DNA from: Mycolicibacterium arenosum
GTDB taxonomy: Bacteria; Actinomycetota; Actinomycetes; Mycobacteriales; Mycobacteriaceae
Direction: 5' to 3'
Length of the DNA stretch: 64,000 nucleotides
Assembly: GCF_024320865.1 (NCBI RefSeq)
Contig: NZ_JANDBD010000006.1
Span: 186,001-250,000, forward strand
The notes under the pieces were generated by a model that had not been told where the DNA came from, did no database searches, and saw only the letters and a list, made by a program, of their open reading frames with translations. Below are positions 43,380-52,511 of this stretch, piece after piece. The translations under genes and the position numbers were made by a program. Position 1 is the first letter of the stretch. Each line of letters opens with the position of its first letter.

Positions 43380-45083
43380 GTGGCCGTAAAGGTGTACGAG
43401 CGAATCCTGCAGTTGTTCGAGGCCGAGGGCATCAACACGCTGTTCGGAATTCCCGACCCGAACTTCGTGCACATGTTCCACGCCGCCGAGGAGCGCGGCT
43501 GGAGCGTCGTCGCACCGCACCACGAAGAGGCCGCGGGCATGATGGCCGAGGCCGTGTCGCGGATGACCGGCAGGCCGGGCCTCGCCATCGGCACCCTCGG
43601 ACCGGGACTCGCCAACCTCGCGGGCGCGATCCAGTGCGCCAAGGTGGAGAACTCGCCGGTGATCTTCCTCGGCGGCCAGCGCGCGCGCATCACCGAGCAG
43701 CGCGTCCGCCGCGGCCGCATCCAGTTCGTTAAGCAGGCGCCGATGATCGAGGCGTCGGTCAAGTACTCCGCGAGCATCGAGTACGCCGACCAGACCGACG
43801 AGATCATCCGGCACGCTCTGCGCATCGCGCAGACCGGCACGCCGGGACCCTGCTACGTCGAGTACCCGGCGCACGTCATCCAGTCCGAACTCGACGTTCC
43901 CGCCCCGCTGCCGCCGGACGCGTACCGGCTGGTGCAGCAGGGCGCCAGCGCGCAGATGGTGGAGAAGGCCGTCGAGCTGATCCGCAAGGCACAGCAGCCG
44001 ATCCTGCTCGTCGGGCACGCCGTGCACACCAACCGCGCAGGGGAATCCGTTGAGGCCCTGGCGAAGCTGATGAACTGCCCGGTGATTCAGACGTCGGGCG
44101 GCACGTCGTTCATCAAGGGCCTCGAGGACCGCACGTTCCCCTACGGCTTCTCGCCGTCAGCCGTCGACGCCGTGGTGAAGTCCGATCTGGTGTTGTCGAT
44201 CGGCACCGAACTCGGCGAGCCCGTCCACTACGGCAAGGGCAGGCACTGGCTGGACAACGAGGCCAACCGCAAGTGGATCAGCATCGAGCTGGACCCGACG
44301 GCCATCGGCGTCAACCGCCGCATCGACGTGCCACTCGTCGGCGACCTGCGCGCCGTCGTACCGCAACTCGTCGACGCCCTCAAGGATTCGCCGCGGCAGG
44401 CCAGCGCCGAACTGGCGGGCTGGATCTCCGACGACGCCGCGCGCATCGCGAAGCTCGCCGAGGACGCGCCGTCGGGCACCCCGGTGCACACCGCCACGTT
44501 CGTCGTCGAGGCCACCAAGGCGTTCCCGTCCGACGGCATCATGGTTCGCGACGGCGGCGCCACGGTGATCTTCCAGTGGACCTACTCGCAGGCCAAGCCG
44601 CACGACGTGGTCTGGAACCAGAACTTCGGCCACATCGGCACCGGCCTTCCCTACGCCGTGGGCGCGTCGGTGGCCGAGGGACGCAAGCGCCCCGTGATGC
44701 TGCTGACCAGCGACTCGTCGTTCATGTTCCAGATCGCGGAGCTGGAAACCGCTCAGCGACTGGGCCTTCCGCTGGTGTGCGTCGTCGGCGTCGACAACCA
44801 GTGGGGACTCGAGGTCGGCGTGTACAAGCGCACGTTCGGACAGGGTTCGCTGGAAACCGGCGTGCACTGGGGCAAGGACGTGCGCTTCGACAAGATCGCC
44901 GAGGGCTTCGGCTGCTACGGCGAGTACGTCGAGGACGCTTCGGAGATCGGCCCGGCTATCGCACGCGCGTACGCCAGCGGCAAGGTCGGCGTCATCCACG
45001 TGCCCATCGATCCGAAGGTCAACTCGGAGGAGATGCCGAGCTATGACGAATTCCGGACCTGGTACGCCGAGGGCACGCAATAG
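43380..45083 (+). CDS. Thiamine-diphosphate-dependent enzyme (acetolactate synthase-like)
   Basis: A 567-residue ThDP enzyme with the three-domain ALS/pyruvate-decarboxylase layout. HHEEAAGMMAEAVSRMTGRPG carries the conserved activating Glu and GTLGPGLANLAGAI the Pyr-domain loop. The central Rossmann-like domain starts near AHVIQSELDVPAPL. The PP domain has LLTSDSSFMFQIAELETAQ...VVGVDNQWG, where the usual G-D-G of the ThDP-Mg motif is S-D-S. It therefore probably still binds ThDP but is not a standard biosynthetic ALS; decarboxylation, carboligation or C-C cleavage of a diketone or 2-keto acid are options. GTG 43380 has GGGAGAG upstream. First gene of the plus-strand operon. Confidence 0.85.
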   Translation: MAVKVYERILQLFEAEGINTLFGIPDPNFVHMFHAAEERGWSVVAPHHEEAAGMMAEAVSRMTGRPGLAIGTLGPGLANLAGAIQCAKVENSPVIFLGGQRARITEQRVRRGRIQFVKQAPMIEASVKYSASIEYADQTDEIIRHALRIAQTGTPGPCYVEYPAHVIQSELDVPAPLPPDAYRLVQQGASAQMVEKAVELIRKAQQPILLVGHAVHTNRAGESVEALAKLMNCPVIQTSGGTSFIKGLEDRTFPYGFSPSAVDAVVKSDLVLSIGTELGEPVHYGKGRHWLDNEANRKWISIELDPTAIGVNRRIDVPLVGDLRAVVPQLVDALKDSPRQASAELAGWISDDAARIAKLAEDAPSGTPVHTATFVVEATKAFPSDGIMVRDGGATVIFQWTYSQAKPHDVVWNQNFGHIGTGLPYAVGASVAEGRKRPVMLLTSDSSFMFQIAELETAQRLGLPLVCVVGVDNQWGLEVGVYKRTFGQGSLETGVHWGKDVRFDKIAEGFGCYGEYVEDASEIGPAIARAYASGKVGVIHVPIDPKVNSEEMPSYDEFRTWYAEGTQ

Positions 45084-45129
45084 TTGGTGCTGGAGCGGGT
45101 CTGAATCGTCCGAGTATTGAGGAGTGTCC

Positions 45130-46554
45130 ATGCGTGAGTACCTGAAGTTCTACATCGACGGCCAGTGGGTCGATCCGGTCGAGCCGCGAACCGCGGACAT
45201 CGAGAATCCCGCCACCGAGCAGGTCGCAGGCCACATCTCGATCGGGTCCGCCGCCGACGTCGACATCGCGGTGAAGGCCGCGCGGCGCGCCTTCGCCACG
45301 TACTCGGTGACCACCGTCGAGGAGCGGCTCGAACTGCTCAACGCGATCCTGGCCGAGGCGCAGAAGCGGGCAGGTGAACTGGCCGAAACCGTGACCGAGG
45401 AGATGGGTGCGCCCGCGGGGCTGGCGTCCGGACCGCAGACGGGCTTGCTGTTCGGTCATCTCACCACGGCGATCGAGTCGCTGAAGTCGTTCCCGTTCGT
45501 CGAGCACCGAGGCAACACCACGATCGTCAAGGAGCCGATCGGCGTGTGCGGCCTCATCACTCCGTGGAACTGGCCGTTGAACCAGATCGCGGTCAAGGTG
45601 TTCCCGGCGCTGGCCACCGGCTGCACATCGGTGCTCAAGCCCTCGGAGGTGGCGCCGTTCTCGGCGCAGCTGTTCGCCGAGATCCTGCACACCGCAGGGG
45701 TTCCCGCCGGCGTCTTCAACCTGATCCAGGGCGACGGACCCGGCGTCGGCGTGGCGCTGGCCAGCCATCCGGATATCGACATGGTGTCGTTCACCGGGTC
45801 GACGCGGGCGGGCATCGAGGTGGCGCGCAACGCCGCACCGACCGTCAAGCGCGTCGCCCAGGAACTCGGCGGCAAGAGCCCGAACATCGTGCTCGACGAC
45901 GACGCGTTCGCCCAGAGCGTGTCGACCGGCGTCGTGACGATGTTCGGCAACTCCGGCCAGACGTGCAGTGCACCGTCGCGCATGCTGGTGCCGGCCGAGC
46001 GTATGGAGGAGGCCAAGGAGATCGCCGCCGCGGCCGCCGCCGGAGTGAAGATCGGCGACCCGAACAGCGGAGCGACGGTCGGGCCGGTGGTGTCGGGCAC
46101 GCAGTACGAGAAGATCCAGGCGCTCATCCAGAAGGGCATCGACGAGGGCGCCACGGTGGTCGCGGGTGGCACCGGCAGGCCCGACGGGCTGGAGACCGGG
46201 TACTACGTCAAGCCGACGGTGTTCGCCGACGTCACCAACGACATGACGATCGCGCGCGAGGAGATCTTCGGCCCCGTGCTCACCGTGCTCGGCTACGACG
46301 ACCTGGACGACGCGGTCGAGATCGCGAACGACACCGACTACGGACTGGCGGGTTACGTGTCGGGCAAGGACATCGACACCGCGCGCGCGGTGGCGAGCCG
46401 GATCCGCGCGGGGTGGGTGGCGATCAACCACGCCTTCGACTTCGGGTCCGCCTTCGGCGGTTACAAGCAGAGCGGTAACGGCCGCGAGTGGAGCGACATC
46501 GGCTTCCACGAGTACCTCGAGACGAAGTCCATTCTGGGCTACGGGACGGACTAG
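45130..46554 (+). CDS. Aldehyde dehydrogenase
   Basis: A 474-residue NAD(P) aldehyde dehydrogenase. FYIDGQWVDPVEPRTADIENPATE opens the fold, TPWNWPLNQIAVKVFPALATG and KPSEVAPFSA bind cofactor, FTGSTRAGIEVA leads to the general base region QELGGKSPNIVLDDD, and the catalytic Cys is in GQTCSAPSRMLV. EEIFGPVLTVLGYDD and the C-terminal FGGYKQSGNGREWSDIGFHEYLETKSI are standard. ATG 45130 is preferred to GTG 45124 because GAGGAG (45119-45124) precedes it by 5 nt. Probably oxidises an aldehyde made by the upstream ThDP enzyme or by ring cleavage in the same pathway. Confidence 0.92.
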   Translation: MREYLKFYIDGQWVDPVEPRTADIENPATEQVAGHISIGSAADVDIAVKAARRAFATYSVTTVEERLELLNAILAEAQKRAGELAETVTEEMGAPAGLASGPQTGLLFGHLTTAIESLKSFPFVEHRGNTTIVKEPIGVCGLITPWNWPLNQIAVKVFPALATGCTSVLKPSEVAPFSAQLFAEILHTAGVPAGVFNLIQGDGPGVGVALASHPDIDMVSFTGSTRAGIEVARNAAPTVKRVAQELGGKSPNIVLDDDAFAQSVSTGVVTMFGNSGQTCSAPSRMLVPAERMEEAKEIAAAAAAGVKIGDPNSGATVGPVVSGTQYEKIQALIQKGIDEGATVVAGGTGRPDGLETGYYVKPTVFADVTNDMTIAREEIFGPVLTVLGYDDLDDAVEIANDTDYGLAGYVSGKDIDTARAVASRIRAGWVAINHAFDFGSAFGGYKQSGNGREWSDIGFHEYLETKSILGYGTD

Positions 46555-47445
46555 ATGCAGGCAGGAACACCGTCCGTCGCTTCGCTCGCCCCGACGCTCG
46601 ACCTCTCGGGTCGCATCGTCGTCGTCTCCGGCGCCGGTGGCGGCGGCATCGGCACCACGGTCACCGCGATGGCCGCCCGCGCCGGCGCCACCGTCATCGC
46701 GGTCAGCCGTCGTCGGGAGAACCTGGACGAGCACGTGGGACCCCTTGCCGAGCAGGGTCTCTCGGTCATCACGGTGGCGGCTGACGCGTCGACCGACGCG
46801 GGTATCGCCACCGTGATGGACCGGGTGCGCAGCACCGTCGAGACATCGGGGGCCCGGTTGTACGGGCTGGTCAACATCGCGGGCGGCGCGGCCCCCGCCA
46901 CGTGGATGGCGTCCACCAGGGTCAGCCGCGACGACTGGCGCGCGCTGTTCACCGCCAACCTCGAGACGGCGTTCTTCATGAGCCAGGCCGTCGCCGCCGA
47001 ACTGGTCGACCGGGGCTCGCCGGGGTCGATCGTGTCGGTGTCGTCGATCAGCGGGATGAACACCGCCCCGTTCCACATCGCCTACGGCACCGCCAAGGCG
47101 GGGGTGGTGGCGATGACCCGCACCATGGCGGTTGAGTTGGCCACCAGTGGAATTCGCGTCAACGCGGTGGCGCCCGGTGTCACCGATACGGCGGCGTCGC
47201 GCGACTACGTGGACCCCGACCCGGACCGGGATCGGACGGCTATCGCGATGGGACGCCGCGGTCAACCCGAGGAGCAGGCGGGTGCCATCCTGTTCCTGCT
47301 GTCGGATCTGGCCGCCTACGTGACGGGCCAGACGCTGCTGGTGGACGGCGGCATCAACCTGAGGTGGAGCCACGTCGGCGGCGACAACACATCGCTGTTC
47401 CTCAAGGACGACACGTTTCGCGAATCCATTAGGAGCCTCCAATGA
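46555..47445 (+). CDS. Short-chain dehydrogenase/reductase
   Basis: A 296-residue SDR. IVVVSGAGGGGIGTTVTAMAAR is an extended glycine-rich cofactor loop, VNIAGGAAP replaces the usual NNAG motif, and the catalytic S-Y-K lie in SVSSISGMNTAPFHIAYGTAKAGVVAMTR. The C-terminal LLVDGGINLRWSHVGGDNTSLFLKDDTF is longer than in FabG. The ATG directly abuts the stop of the aldehyde dehydrogenase gene (TAGATG), and its stop overlaps the Rieske gene start. The altered NNAG motif suggests a specialised substrate. Substrate unknown. Confidence 0.87.
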   Translation: MQAGTPSVASLAPTLDLSGRIVVVSGAGGGGIGTTVTAMAARAGATVIAVSRRRENLDEHVGPLAEQGLSVITVAADASTDAGIATVMDRVRSTVETSGARLYGLVNIAGGAAPATWMASTRVSRDDWRALFTANLETAFFMSQAVAAELVDRGSPGSIVSVSSISGMNTAPFHIAYGTAKAGVVAMTRTMAVELATSGIRVNAVAPGVTDTAASRDYVDPDPDRDRTAIAMGRRGQPEEQAGAILFLLSDLAAYVTGQTLLVDGGINLRWSHVGGDNTSLFLKDDTFRESIRSLQ

Positions 47446-48866
47446 CGCACACCGGATCCGACCTCGACGCCGCGATCGACGTCGACGCTCCGCCCGACGA
47501 CTCCACGGGGGCGATCGCCGAGGACCTGTCGGAGCCGATGACCATCCCGGTCGAGGCGTACACCTCACCGGAGTACGCGCGCAACGAGCGGGATCGACTG
47601 TGGCGCAAGGTGTGGCTGCAGGTCGGACGGGTCGAGGAGATCCCCGAGGTCGGCAGCTACCTGACCTACGACATCCTCGACGACTCGATCATCGTGGTGC
47701 GGACGGGATCGGGTTCGGAGGCCGGAGATTTCGCCGCCCACCACAACGTCTGCATGCACCGCGGTCGCAAGCTCGTCGACACCCCGGAGGGCGCGAAGCA
47801 GGCGGTCGGCCGGGCGCGGAAGTCGTTCGTGTGCGGATTCCACGGCTGGACATACGGTCTGGACGGCGCGTGCACCCACATCCGCGAGCAGGACGACTGG
47901 CAGGGCAAGCTCACCCCGCGCAACACGCACCTGGCGCCCGTCCAGGTGGACACGTGGGGCGGCTGGCTGTTCGTCAACATGGACCCCGAGTGCGAATCGC
48001 TGGCCGACTACCTGTTCCCGGCCTCGAAGATCCTCGATCCGTTCGGGCTTGAGAACATGCGTTACAAGTGGCGCAAGTGGCTGAACTTGGACTGCAACTG
48101 GAAAGTCGCGATGGAGGCCTTCAACGAGACCTACCACGTGTTCACCACTCACCCGGAGTTCAACAGGTTCGGCGAGTTCAAGGGCTGGGCCAAGGCGCAG
48201 GGCAGGCACAGCAACATCGGCTACGACGCCCCGAAGGGCATGGACGAGACCAAGTCCAAGATCCGGTTGGGCACCGGCGATCCGCGCATCTCGACTGCGG
48301 AGATGCAGATATACACGATGGAGGAGACGAACGCGACGACCACCAACACGTTGGTGAACGCCGCGAAACGCCTCGTCGACGAACTGCCCGAGGGCACCCC
48401 CGCCGATCAGGTGCTGCAGCACTGGTTGGCCTCGGCGCGCCGCGACGACGCGGCGCGAGGCGTGGAATGGCCGACGATCCCGCCGGACATCCTGGGTCAG
48501 AGCGGAACCGCGTGGCAGCTGTTCCCCAATTTCCAGATCGGACAGGGGTTGACGAGCGCGCTCTGCTACTCCGCCCGGCCGGACCCGAGCTACGACCCGA
48601 ACAAGTGCATCTTCGAGGTCGCGGTGTTCGAGCTGTACCCGAAAGACGAAGAGCCCGAGACGGAGTGGGAGTACACCCCGAAGGACTCGCCCAACTGGCG
48701 GTCGGTGCTGCCCCAGGATTTCTCCAACATGGCGGCGGTGCAGCAGGGCATGAAGTCGGCGGGCTTCCCCGGCACGCTGCCCAACCCGTACCGCGAACGC
48801 AGCACCGTCAACCTGCACACCCAGCTGTCGAAGTACATGGGAACCGGCGAACCCCGCGAACTGTAG
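47442..48866 (+). CDS. Rieske non-heme iron oxygenase, catalytic alpha subunit
   Basis: A 474-residue ring-hydroxylating-type oxygenase. The Rieske cluster ligands are C104/H106 (VCMHRGRKL) and C131/H134 (VCGFHGWTYGL). The mononuclear iron site fits E225 or E229 with H232 and H237 in NWKVAMEAFNETYHVFTTH, plus a later acidic ligand. A C-terminal catalytic domain with YSARPDPSYDPNKCIFEVAVFELYPKDE follows. No beta subunit, ferredoxin or reductase gene lies nearby, so it probably is an alpha-only (homo-oligomeric) enzyme using separate electron donors. It starts at ATG 47442 overlapping the SDR stop; AGGAG at 47431-47435 is its ribosome-binding site. Confidence 0.92.
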   Translation: MTHTGSDLDAAIDVDAPPDDSTGAIAEDLSEPMTIPVEAYTSPEYARNERDRLWRKVWLQVGRVEEIPEVGSYLTYDILDDSIIVVRTGSGSEAGDFAAHHNVCMHRGRKLVDTPEGAKQAVGRARKSFVCGFHGWTYGLDGACTHIREQDDWQGKLTPRNTHLAPVQVDTWGGWLFVNMDPECESLADYLFPASKILDPFGLENMRYKWRKWLNLDCNWKVAMEAFNETYHVFTTHPEFNRFGEFKGWAKAQGRHSNIGYDAPKGMDETKSKIRLGTGDPRISTAEMQIYTMEETNATTTNTLVNAAKRLVDELPEGTPADQVLQHWLASARRDDAARGVEWPTIPPDILGQSGTAWQLFPNFQIGQGLTSALCYSARPDPSYDPNKCIFEVAVFELYPKDEEPETEWEYTPKDSPNWRSVLPQDFSNMAAVQQGMKSAGFPGTLPNPYRERSTVNLHTQLSKYMGTGEPREL

Positions 48867-48867
48867 T

Positions 48868-48916
48868 GATTCGTGCACACTGAGGAGCGCTGACCGCTCC
48901 CCAGCGTGCACAAATC
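48868..48916. repeat. Near-perfect 22-bp inverted repeat between the Rieske and BVMO genes
   Basis: Arms 48868-48889 and 48895-48916 pair at 19 of 22 positions around the loop CTGAC. The three mismatches read as A-C on the plus strand but as G-U wobbles in minus-strand RNA, so the hairpin is fully paired only as minus-strand RNA. It fills nearly all of the 66-bp gap inside the operon. It may be a dispersed palindromic element, an mRNA-processing hairpin or a weak terminator. Confidence 0.65.
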
Positions 48917-48932
48917 GCAGGAAAGGTAATCA

Positions 48933-50774
48933 ATGACGACGCCCTGCGGTCCAACCGACGTCCCGACCGACGTCGACATCCCCGCGCTCCGGGAGAAGTA
49001 CGCCGCCGAGCGGGCCAAGCGGCTGCGGCCCGAAGGCGCCTCGCAGTACCTGGAACTCGAGGGCGACCTCGCCGAGTTCTACGAGGTCGACCCCTACACT
49101 ACGGTCACGGCGCGCGACCCGATCGTCGAGGACGCCGACGTCGTCGTGCTCGGCGGCGGCTTCGCAGGCCTGCTCGCCGGCGCGTACCTGAAGAAAGCCG
49201 GCGTGGACGGCATCCGCATCATCGAGATGGCCGGCGACTTCGGCGGTGTCTGGTACTGGAACCGGTTCCCCGGAATCCAGTGCGACAACGACGCGTACTG
49301 CTACATCCCGCTTCTCGAAGAGCTCGACTTCATGCCGTCGAAGAAGTTCGCCGACGGTGCCGAGATCTTCCAGCACTGCCGCAACATCGGGAAGCACTTC
49401 GGGCTCTACGACGGCGCGCTGTTCTCGACTCAGGTCCGCGAACTGCGCTGGGACGACGGAGCGCAGCGCTGGCAGATCAGCACCGACCGCGGTGACGACA
49501 TCCGGGCCCGCTTCGTGGTCATGGCGCAGGGCTCCTACAACCGCCCGAAGCTGCCCGGCATCCCCGGCATAAAGGACTTCGCGGGCCACGTCTTCCACTC
49601 CGCGCGATGGGACTACGAGTACACCGGGGGTGATGCCGACGGCGGTCTCGACAAGCTCGCCGACAAGCGGGTCGCACTCGTCGGTACCGGTGCCACCGGG
49701 ATTCAGCTGGTCCCGCACCTCAGCCGGGACGCCAAGCAGCTGCTGGTGTTTCAGCGCACACCGTCGTCAGTGGACCAGCGCACCAACCCGAACACCGACC
49801 GGGACTGGGCCGCCTCGCTGCAGCCGGGCTGGCAGGAGGAGCGCAAGCGCAACTTCCACAACTGGTCGCCGTTCGTCGGCGTGGTCTTCGGCGAGCCGGA
49901 TCTGGTGTGCGACTTCTGGACCGAACTCGGCCGCAACCTCACCGCCCGGATCGGCGGCCTCGACGACCCCGCGTCGGTGACCATCGAGCAGATCATGGCG
50001 TTCCGGGAGGAGGAGGACTACAGGATCATGGAGCGGCTGCGTCGCCGCGTCGCCGAGATCGTCGAGGACCCCGACACCGCCGAGGCGCTCAAGCCGTACT
50101 ACCGATTCATGTGCAAGCGACCGACGTCCAGCGAGCACTACCTGGCCTCGTTCAACCGCCCCAACGTGACCCTCGTCGACGTGTCGGCCACCAAGGGCGT
50201 GGAACGGCTCACCGAGAAGGGCATCGTCGCCGATGGTGTCGAGTACGAAGTCGACTGCGTCGTCTTCGCCAGCGGCTTCGAGATCTCGACCGAGATCAGC
50301 CGCAGGTACGCGATCGACTCGATCATCGGCCGCGACGGGTTGTCGCTCTTCGACCACTGGCAGGACAACTACAAGACGTTGCACGGCATCACCAGCCGCG
50401 GCTTCCCCAACCAGTTCCACATGGGCTTCATCCAGGGCGGTGTGTCGGCGAACACCACCGCGATGTTCGAGCAGCAGGCCAAGCACATCGCCTACCTCAT
50501 CGCCGAGGCGCAGCGCCGCGGTGCCACCACGGTCGAGCCCAGCCAGAACGGCCAGGACAACTGGATCGCCACCGTCCGGGAACTGTCCATCGACAACTCT
50601 GCCTTCGAATTGTCCTGTACTCCAGGGTATTACAATAACGAGGGCCGGGGCGGCGCGGAGGGCAACGGCTCGTTCCTCGGCGACTTCTACGCACCGGGCT
50701 TCTACGCATTCGACGACCTGTTGGAGGCGTGGCGCAGCGCGGGCGACCTCGACGGATTGGAACTGAACTCGTGA
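48933..50774 (+). CDS. Baeyer-Villiger-type FAD/NADPH monooxygenase
   Basis: A 613-residue flavoprotein with an N-terminal extension of about 65 residues. FAD is bound by VVVLGGGFAGLLAGAYL, the FGGVWYWNRFPGIQCD segment is the BVMO active-site region, the BVMO fingerprint F-x-G-x3-H-x3-W is present (F216 to W226, FAGHVFHSARW), and NADPH is bound by ALVGTGATGIQLVPHL. The late CTPGYYNNEG block is characteristic of long BVMOs such as those acting on large cyclic or aryl ketones. It should insert oxygen next to a ketone carbonyl to give an ester or lactone. AGGAAAGG precedes ATG 48933; its stop overlaps the next gene. Confidence 0.92.
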   Translation: MTTPCGPTDVPTDVDIPALREKYAAERAKRLRPEGASQYLELEGDLAEFYEVDPYTTVTARDPIVEDADVVVLGGGFAGLLAGAYLKKAGVDGIRIIEMAGDFGGVWYWNRFPGIQCDNDAYCYIPLLEELDFMPSKKFADGAEIFQHCRNIGKHFGLYDGALFSTQVRELRWDDGAQRWQISTDRGDDIRARFVVMAQGSYNRPKLPGIPGIKDFAGHVFHSARWDYEYTGGDADGGLDKLADKRVALVGTGATGIQLVPHLSRDAKQLLVFQRTPSSVDQRTNPNTDRDWAASLQPGWQEERKRNFHNWSPFVGVVFGEPDLVCDFWTELGRNLTARIGGLDDPASVTIEQIMAFREEEDYRIMERLRRRVAEIVEDPDTAEALKPYYRFMCKRPTSSEHYLASFNRPNVTLVDVSATKGVERLTEKGIVADGVEYEVDCVVFASGFEISTEISRRYAIDSIIGRDGLSLFDHWQDNYKTLHGITSRGFPNQFHMGFIQGGVSANTTAMFEQQAKHIAYLIAEAQRRGATTVEPSQNGQDNWIATVRELSIDNSAFELSCTPGYYNNEGRGGAEGNGSFLGDFYAPGFYAFDDLLEAWRSAGDLDGLELNS

Positions 50775-51601
50775 CGTCGACCATCGGCTTGGACGCCACC
50801 GAGATCAGCCCTCGCATCGGCACCGTGATCCGCGCGGGCAAGGACGTGTTGCTGTCCGGCGACCACGCCGAGACCATCCGCGAACTACTGGAATCGCGCG
50901 GTGTGCTGGTGTTCCCGAAGATCGGCTTCAGCGACGACGAGCAGGTGGCGTTCACCGAGACTCTCGGCACGCTGGCCACCGAACGCAAGGGCGAGAAGCT
51001 CTTCAACGTGACGCTCGACAGAACCGTGAACAAGCAGGCGGACTACCTGAAGGGATCGCTGTACTGGCATCTCGACGGCACGATGAACGAGGTGCCGATC
51101 CTGGCGTCGCTGCTGTCGAGCAAGGCACTGGGCAACGCGGGCGAGGGGGACACCGAGTTCTGCAACACCTACGCCGCCTACGACGACCTGCCCGACGACG
51201 ACAAGGCCGAACTCGAGGGCCTCAAGGCCGTGCACTCGACGTGGACGACGCTGCTCTACTACGACCCCGAACCGGCGCTGGCGACCCTGCAGCAGATGGC
51301 GGCGATCGGCGAACGGGAACTGCCCCTGGTGTGGAAGCACCGCTCGGGCCGCAAGTCGCTAGTGCTCGGATGCACCGCGGGCCACGTCGTCGGGTTGGAC
51401 CGTGCCAAGAGCATCGAACTGCTTGTCCGGCTGCGGGAATGGGCCACCCAACCGCAGTTCGTCTACCGCCACACGTGGTCCGTCGGGGATCTGGTGATCT
51501 GGGACAACACCGGGACCATGCACCGCGCGACACCGTACGACCCGACGTCCGGCCGACTGCTGCAGCGCACGAAGCTGGCCGGCGAGGAACCGTTCGCCTG
51601 A
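50771..51601 (+). CDS. TauD/TfdA-family Fe(II)/2-oxoglutarate dioxygenase
   Basis: A 276-residue oxygenase starting at GTG 50771 (GTGA overlap with the BVMO gene). The facial triad reads H and D in LYWHLDGTMNEVP and the distal H in WDNTGTMHRATPYDP; the 2-oxoglutarate Arg is in GRLLQRTKL. The fold start GVLVFPKIGFSDDEQVAFTETLG is typical of TauD/TfdA. Such enzymes hydroxylate or dealkylate acids, ethers and sulfonates. It is a third oxygenase class in the same operon, with only distant similarity to the MAA-operon TauD protein. Substrate unknown. Confidence 0.88.
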   Translation: MTSTIGLDATEISPRIGTVIRAGKDVLLSGDHAETIRELLESRGVLVFPKIGFSDDEQVAFTETLGTLATERKGEKLFNVTLDRTVNKQADYLKGSLYWHLDGTMNEVPILASLLSSKALGNAGEGDTEFCNTYAAYDDLPDDDKAELEGLKAVHSTWTTLLYYDPEPALATLQQMAAIGERELPLVWKHRSGRKSLVLGCTAGHVVGLDRAKSIELLVRLREWATQPQFVYRHTWSVGDLVIWDNTGTMHRATPYDPTSGRLLQRTKLAGEEPFA

Positions 51602-51602
51602 C

Positions 51603-52511
51603 ATGAGTGAACTCCGATTCGACGAACGCGTCGCCGTCGTCACCGGCGGCGGCCGCGGCCTGGGCCGCGAATACGCGCTGCTGCTCGCAGCACGGGGTGC
51701 CAGGGTCGTGGTGAACGACGTCGGCGGCGGGCTGGACGGCGACGGGACCGACGAGGGCCCCGCGCACCGGGTGGTCGACGAGATCCGCGCCGCGGGAGGC
51801 GAAGCGGTCGCGTCGACCGACTCGGTGGCCACCGCCGCCGGCGGTGAGTCGATCATCGCGTCGGCACTCGACCACTACGGCCGCGTCGACGTGCTGATCC
51901 ACAACGCGGGCAACGTGCGCCGCGGCTCGCTCAAGGAGATGTCCTACGACGACTTCGACGCCGTGCTCGATGTGCATCTGCGCGGCGCCTTCCACGTGGT
52001 GCGCCCGGCGTTCCCGCGGATGTGCGCCGCGGGTTACGGCCGAGTGGTGCTGACGTCGTCGATCGGCGGGCTGTACGGCAATCAGGGCGTCGCCAACTAC
52101 GCGGCCGCCAAGGCCGGGATCATCGGGCTGACGAACGTCGTCGCCCTCGAGGGCGCTGCCGAAGGCGTGATCTGCAACGCGATCGTTCCCGGTGCGCTGA
52201 CGCGGATGGCCGAGGGCCTGGATACCTCGGCGTATCCGCCGATGGATCCGGCGCTGGTCGCCCCGACGGTGGGCTGGCTGGCGCACGAATCCTGTTCGGT
52301 GACAGGGGAGTTGTACGTCGCCATCGCCGGCCGGGTCGCGCGGGCGTTCATCGCCGAAACCCCCGGCGTGTACAAGGCCGAGTGGACCGTCGAGGACGTC
52401 GCGGAGGTCATCGAGGCGATCCGCGACGACACTGCGCCACTGGTGTTCCCGCCGGTGCCGGACGGGCACACCGACCACATCCGCTACTCGTTCGGAGCGG
52501 CACATGACTGA
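51603..52511 (+). CDS. Short-chain dehydrogenase (17beta-HSD4-like)
   Basis: A 302-residue SDR. VAVVTGGGRGLGREYALLLAARGARVVVNDVGG with its long GGGLDGDGTDEGPAHRVVDEI insert is the signature of the multifunctional-protein-2/17beta-HSD4 subgroup of acyl-CoA or steroid dehydrogenases. HNAGNVRRG, TSSIGGLYGNQGVANYAAAKAGIIGL holds S-Y-K. The C-terminal extension after the Rossmann core (IAGRVARAFIAETPGVYKAEWTVEDVAEVI) is usual in that group. A 3-hydroxyacyl-CoA dehydrogenase step is likely. ATG 51603 is 1 nt after the previous stop; its end overlaps the CoA-transferase gene. Confidence 0.88.
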   Translation: MSELRFDERVAVVTGGGRGLGREYALLLAARGARVVVNDVGGGLDGDGTDEGPAHRVVDEIRAAGGEAVASTDSVATAAGGESIIASALDHYGRVDVLIHNAGNVRRGSLKEMSYDDFDAVLDVHLRGAFHVVRPAFPRMCAAGYGRVVLTSSIGGLYGNQGVANYAAAKAGIIGLTNVVALEGAAEGVICNAIVPGALTRMAEGLDTSAYPPMDPALVAPTVGWLAHESCSVTGELYVAIAGRVARAFIAETPGVYKAEWTVEDVAEVIEAIRDDTAPLVFPPVPDGHTDHIRYSFGAAHD

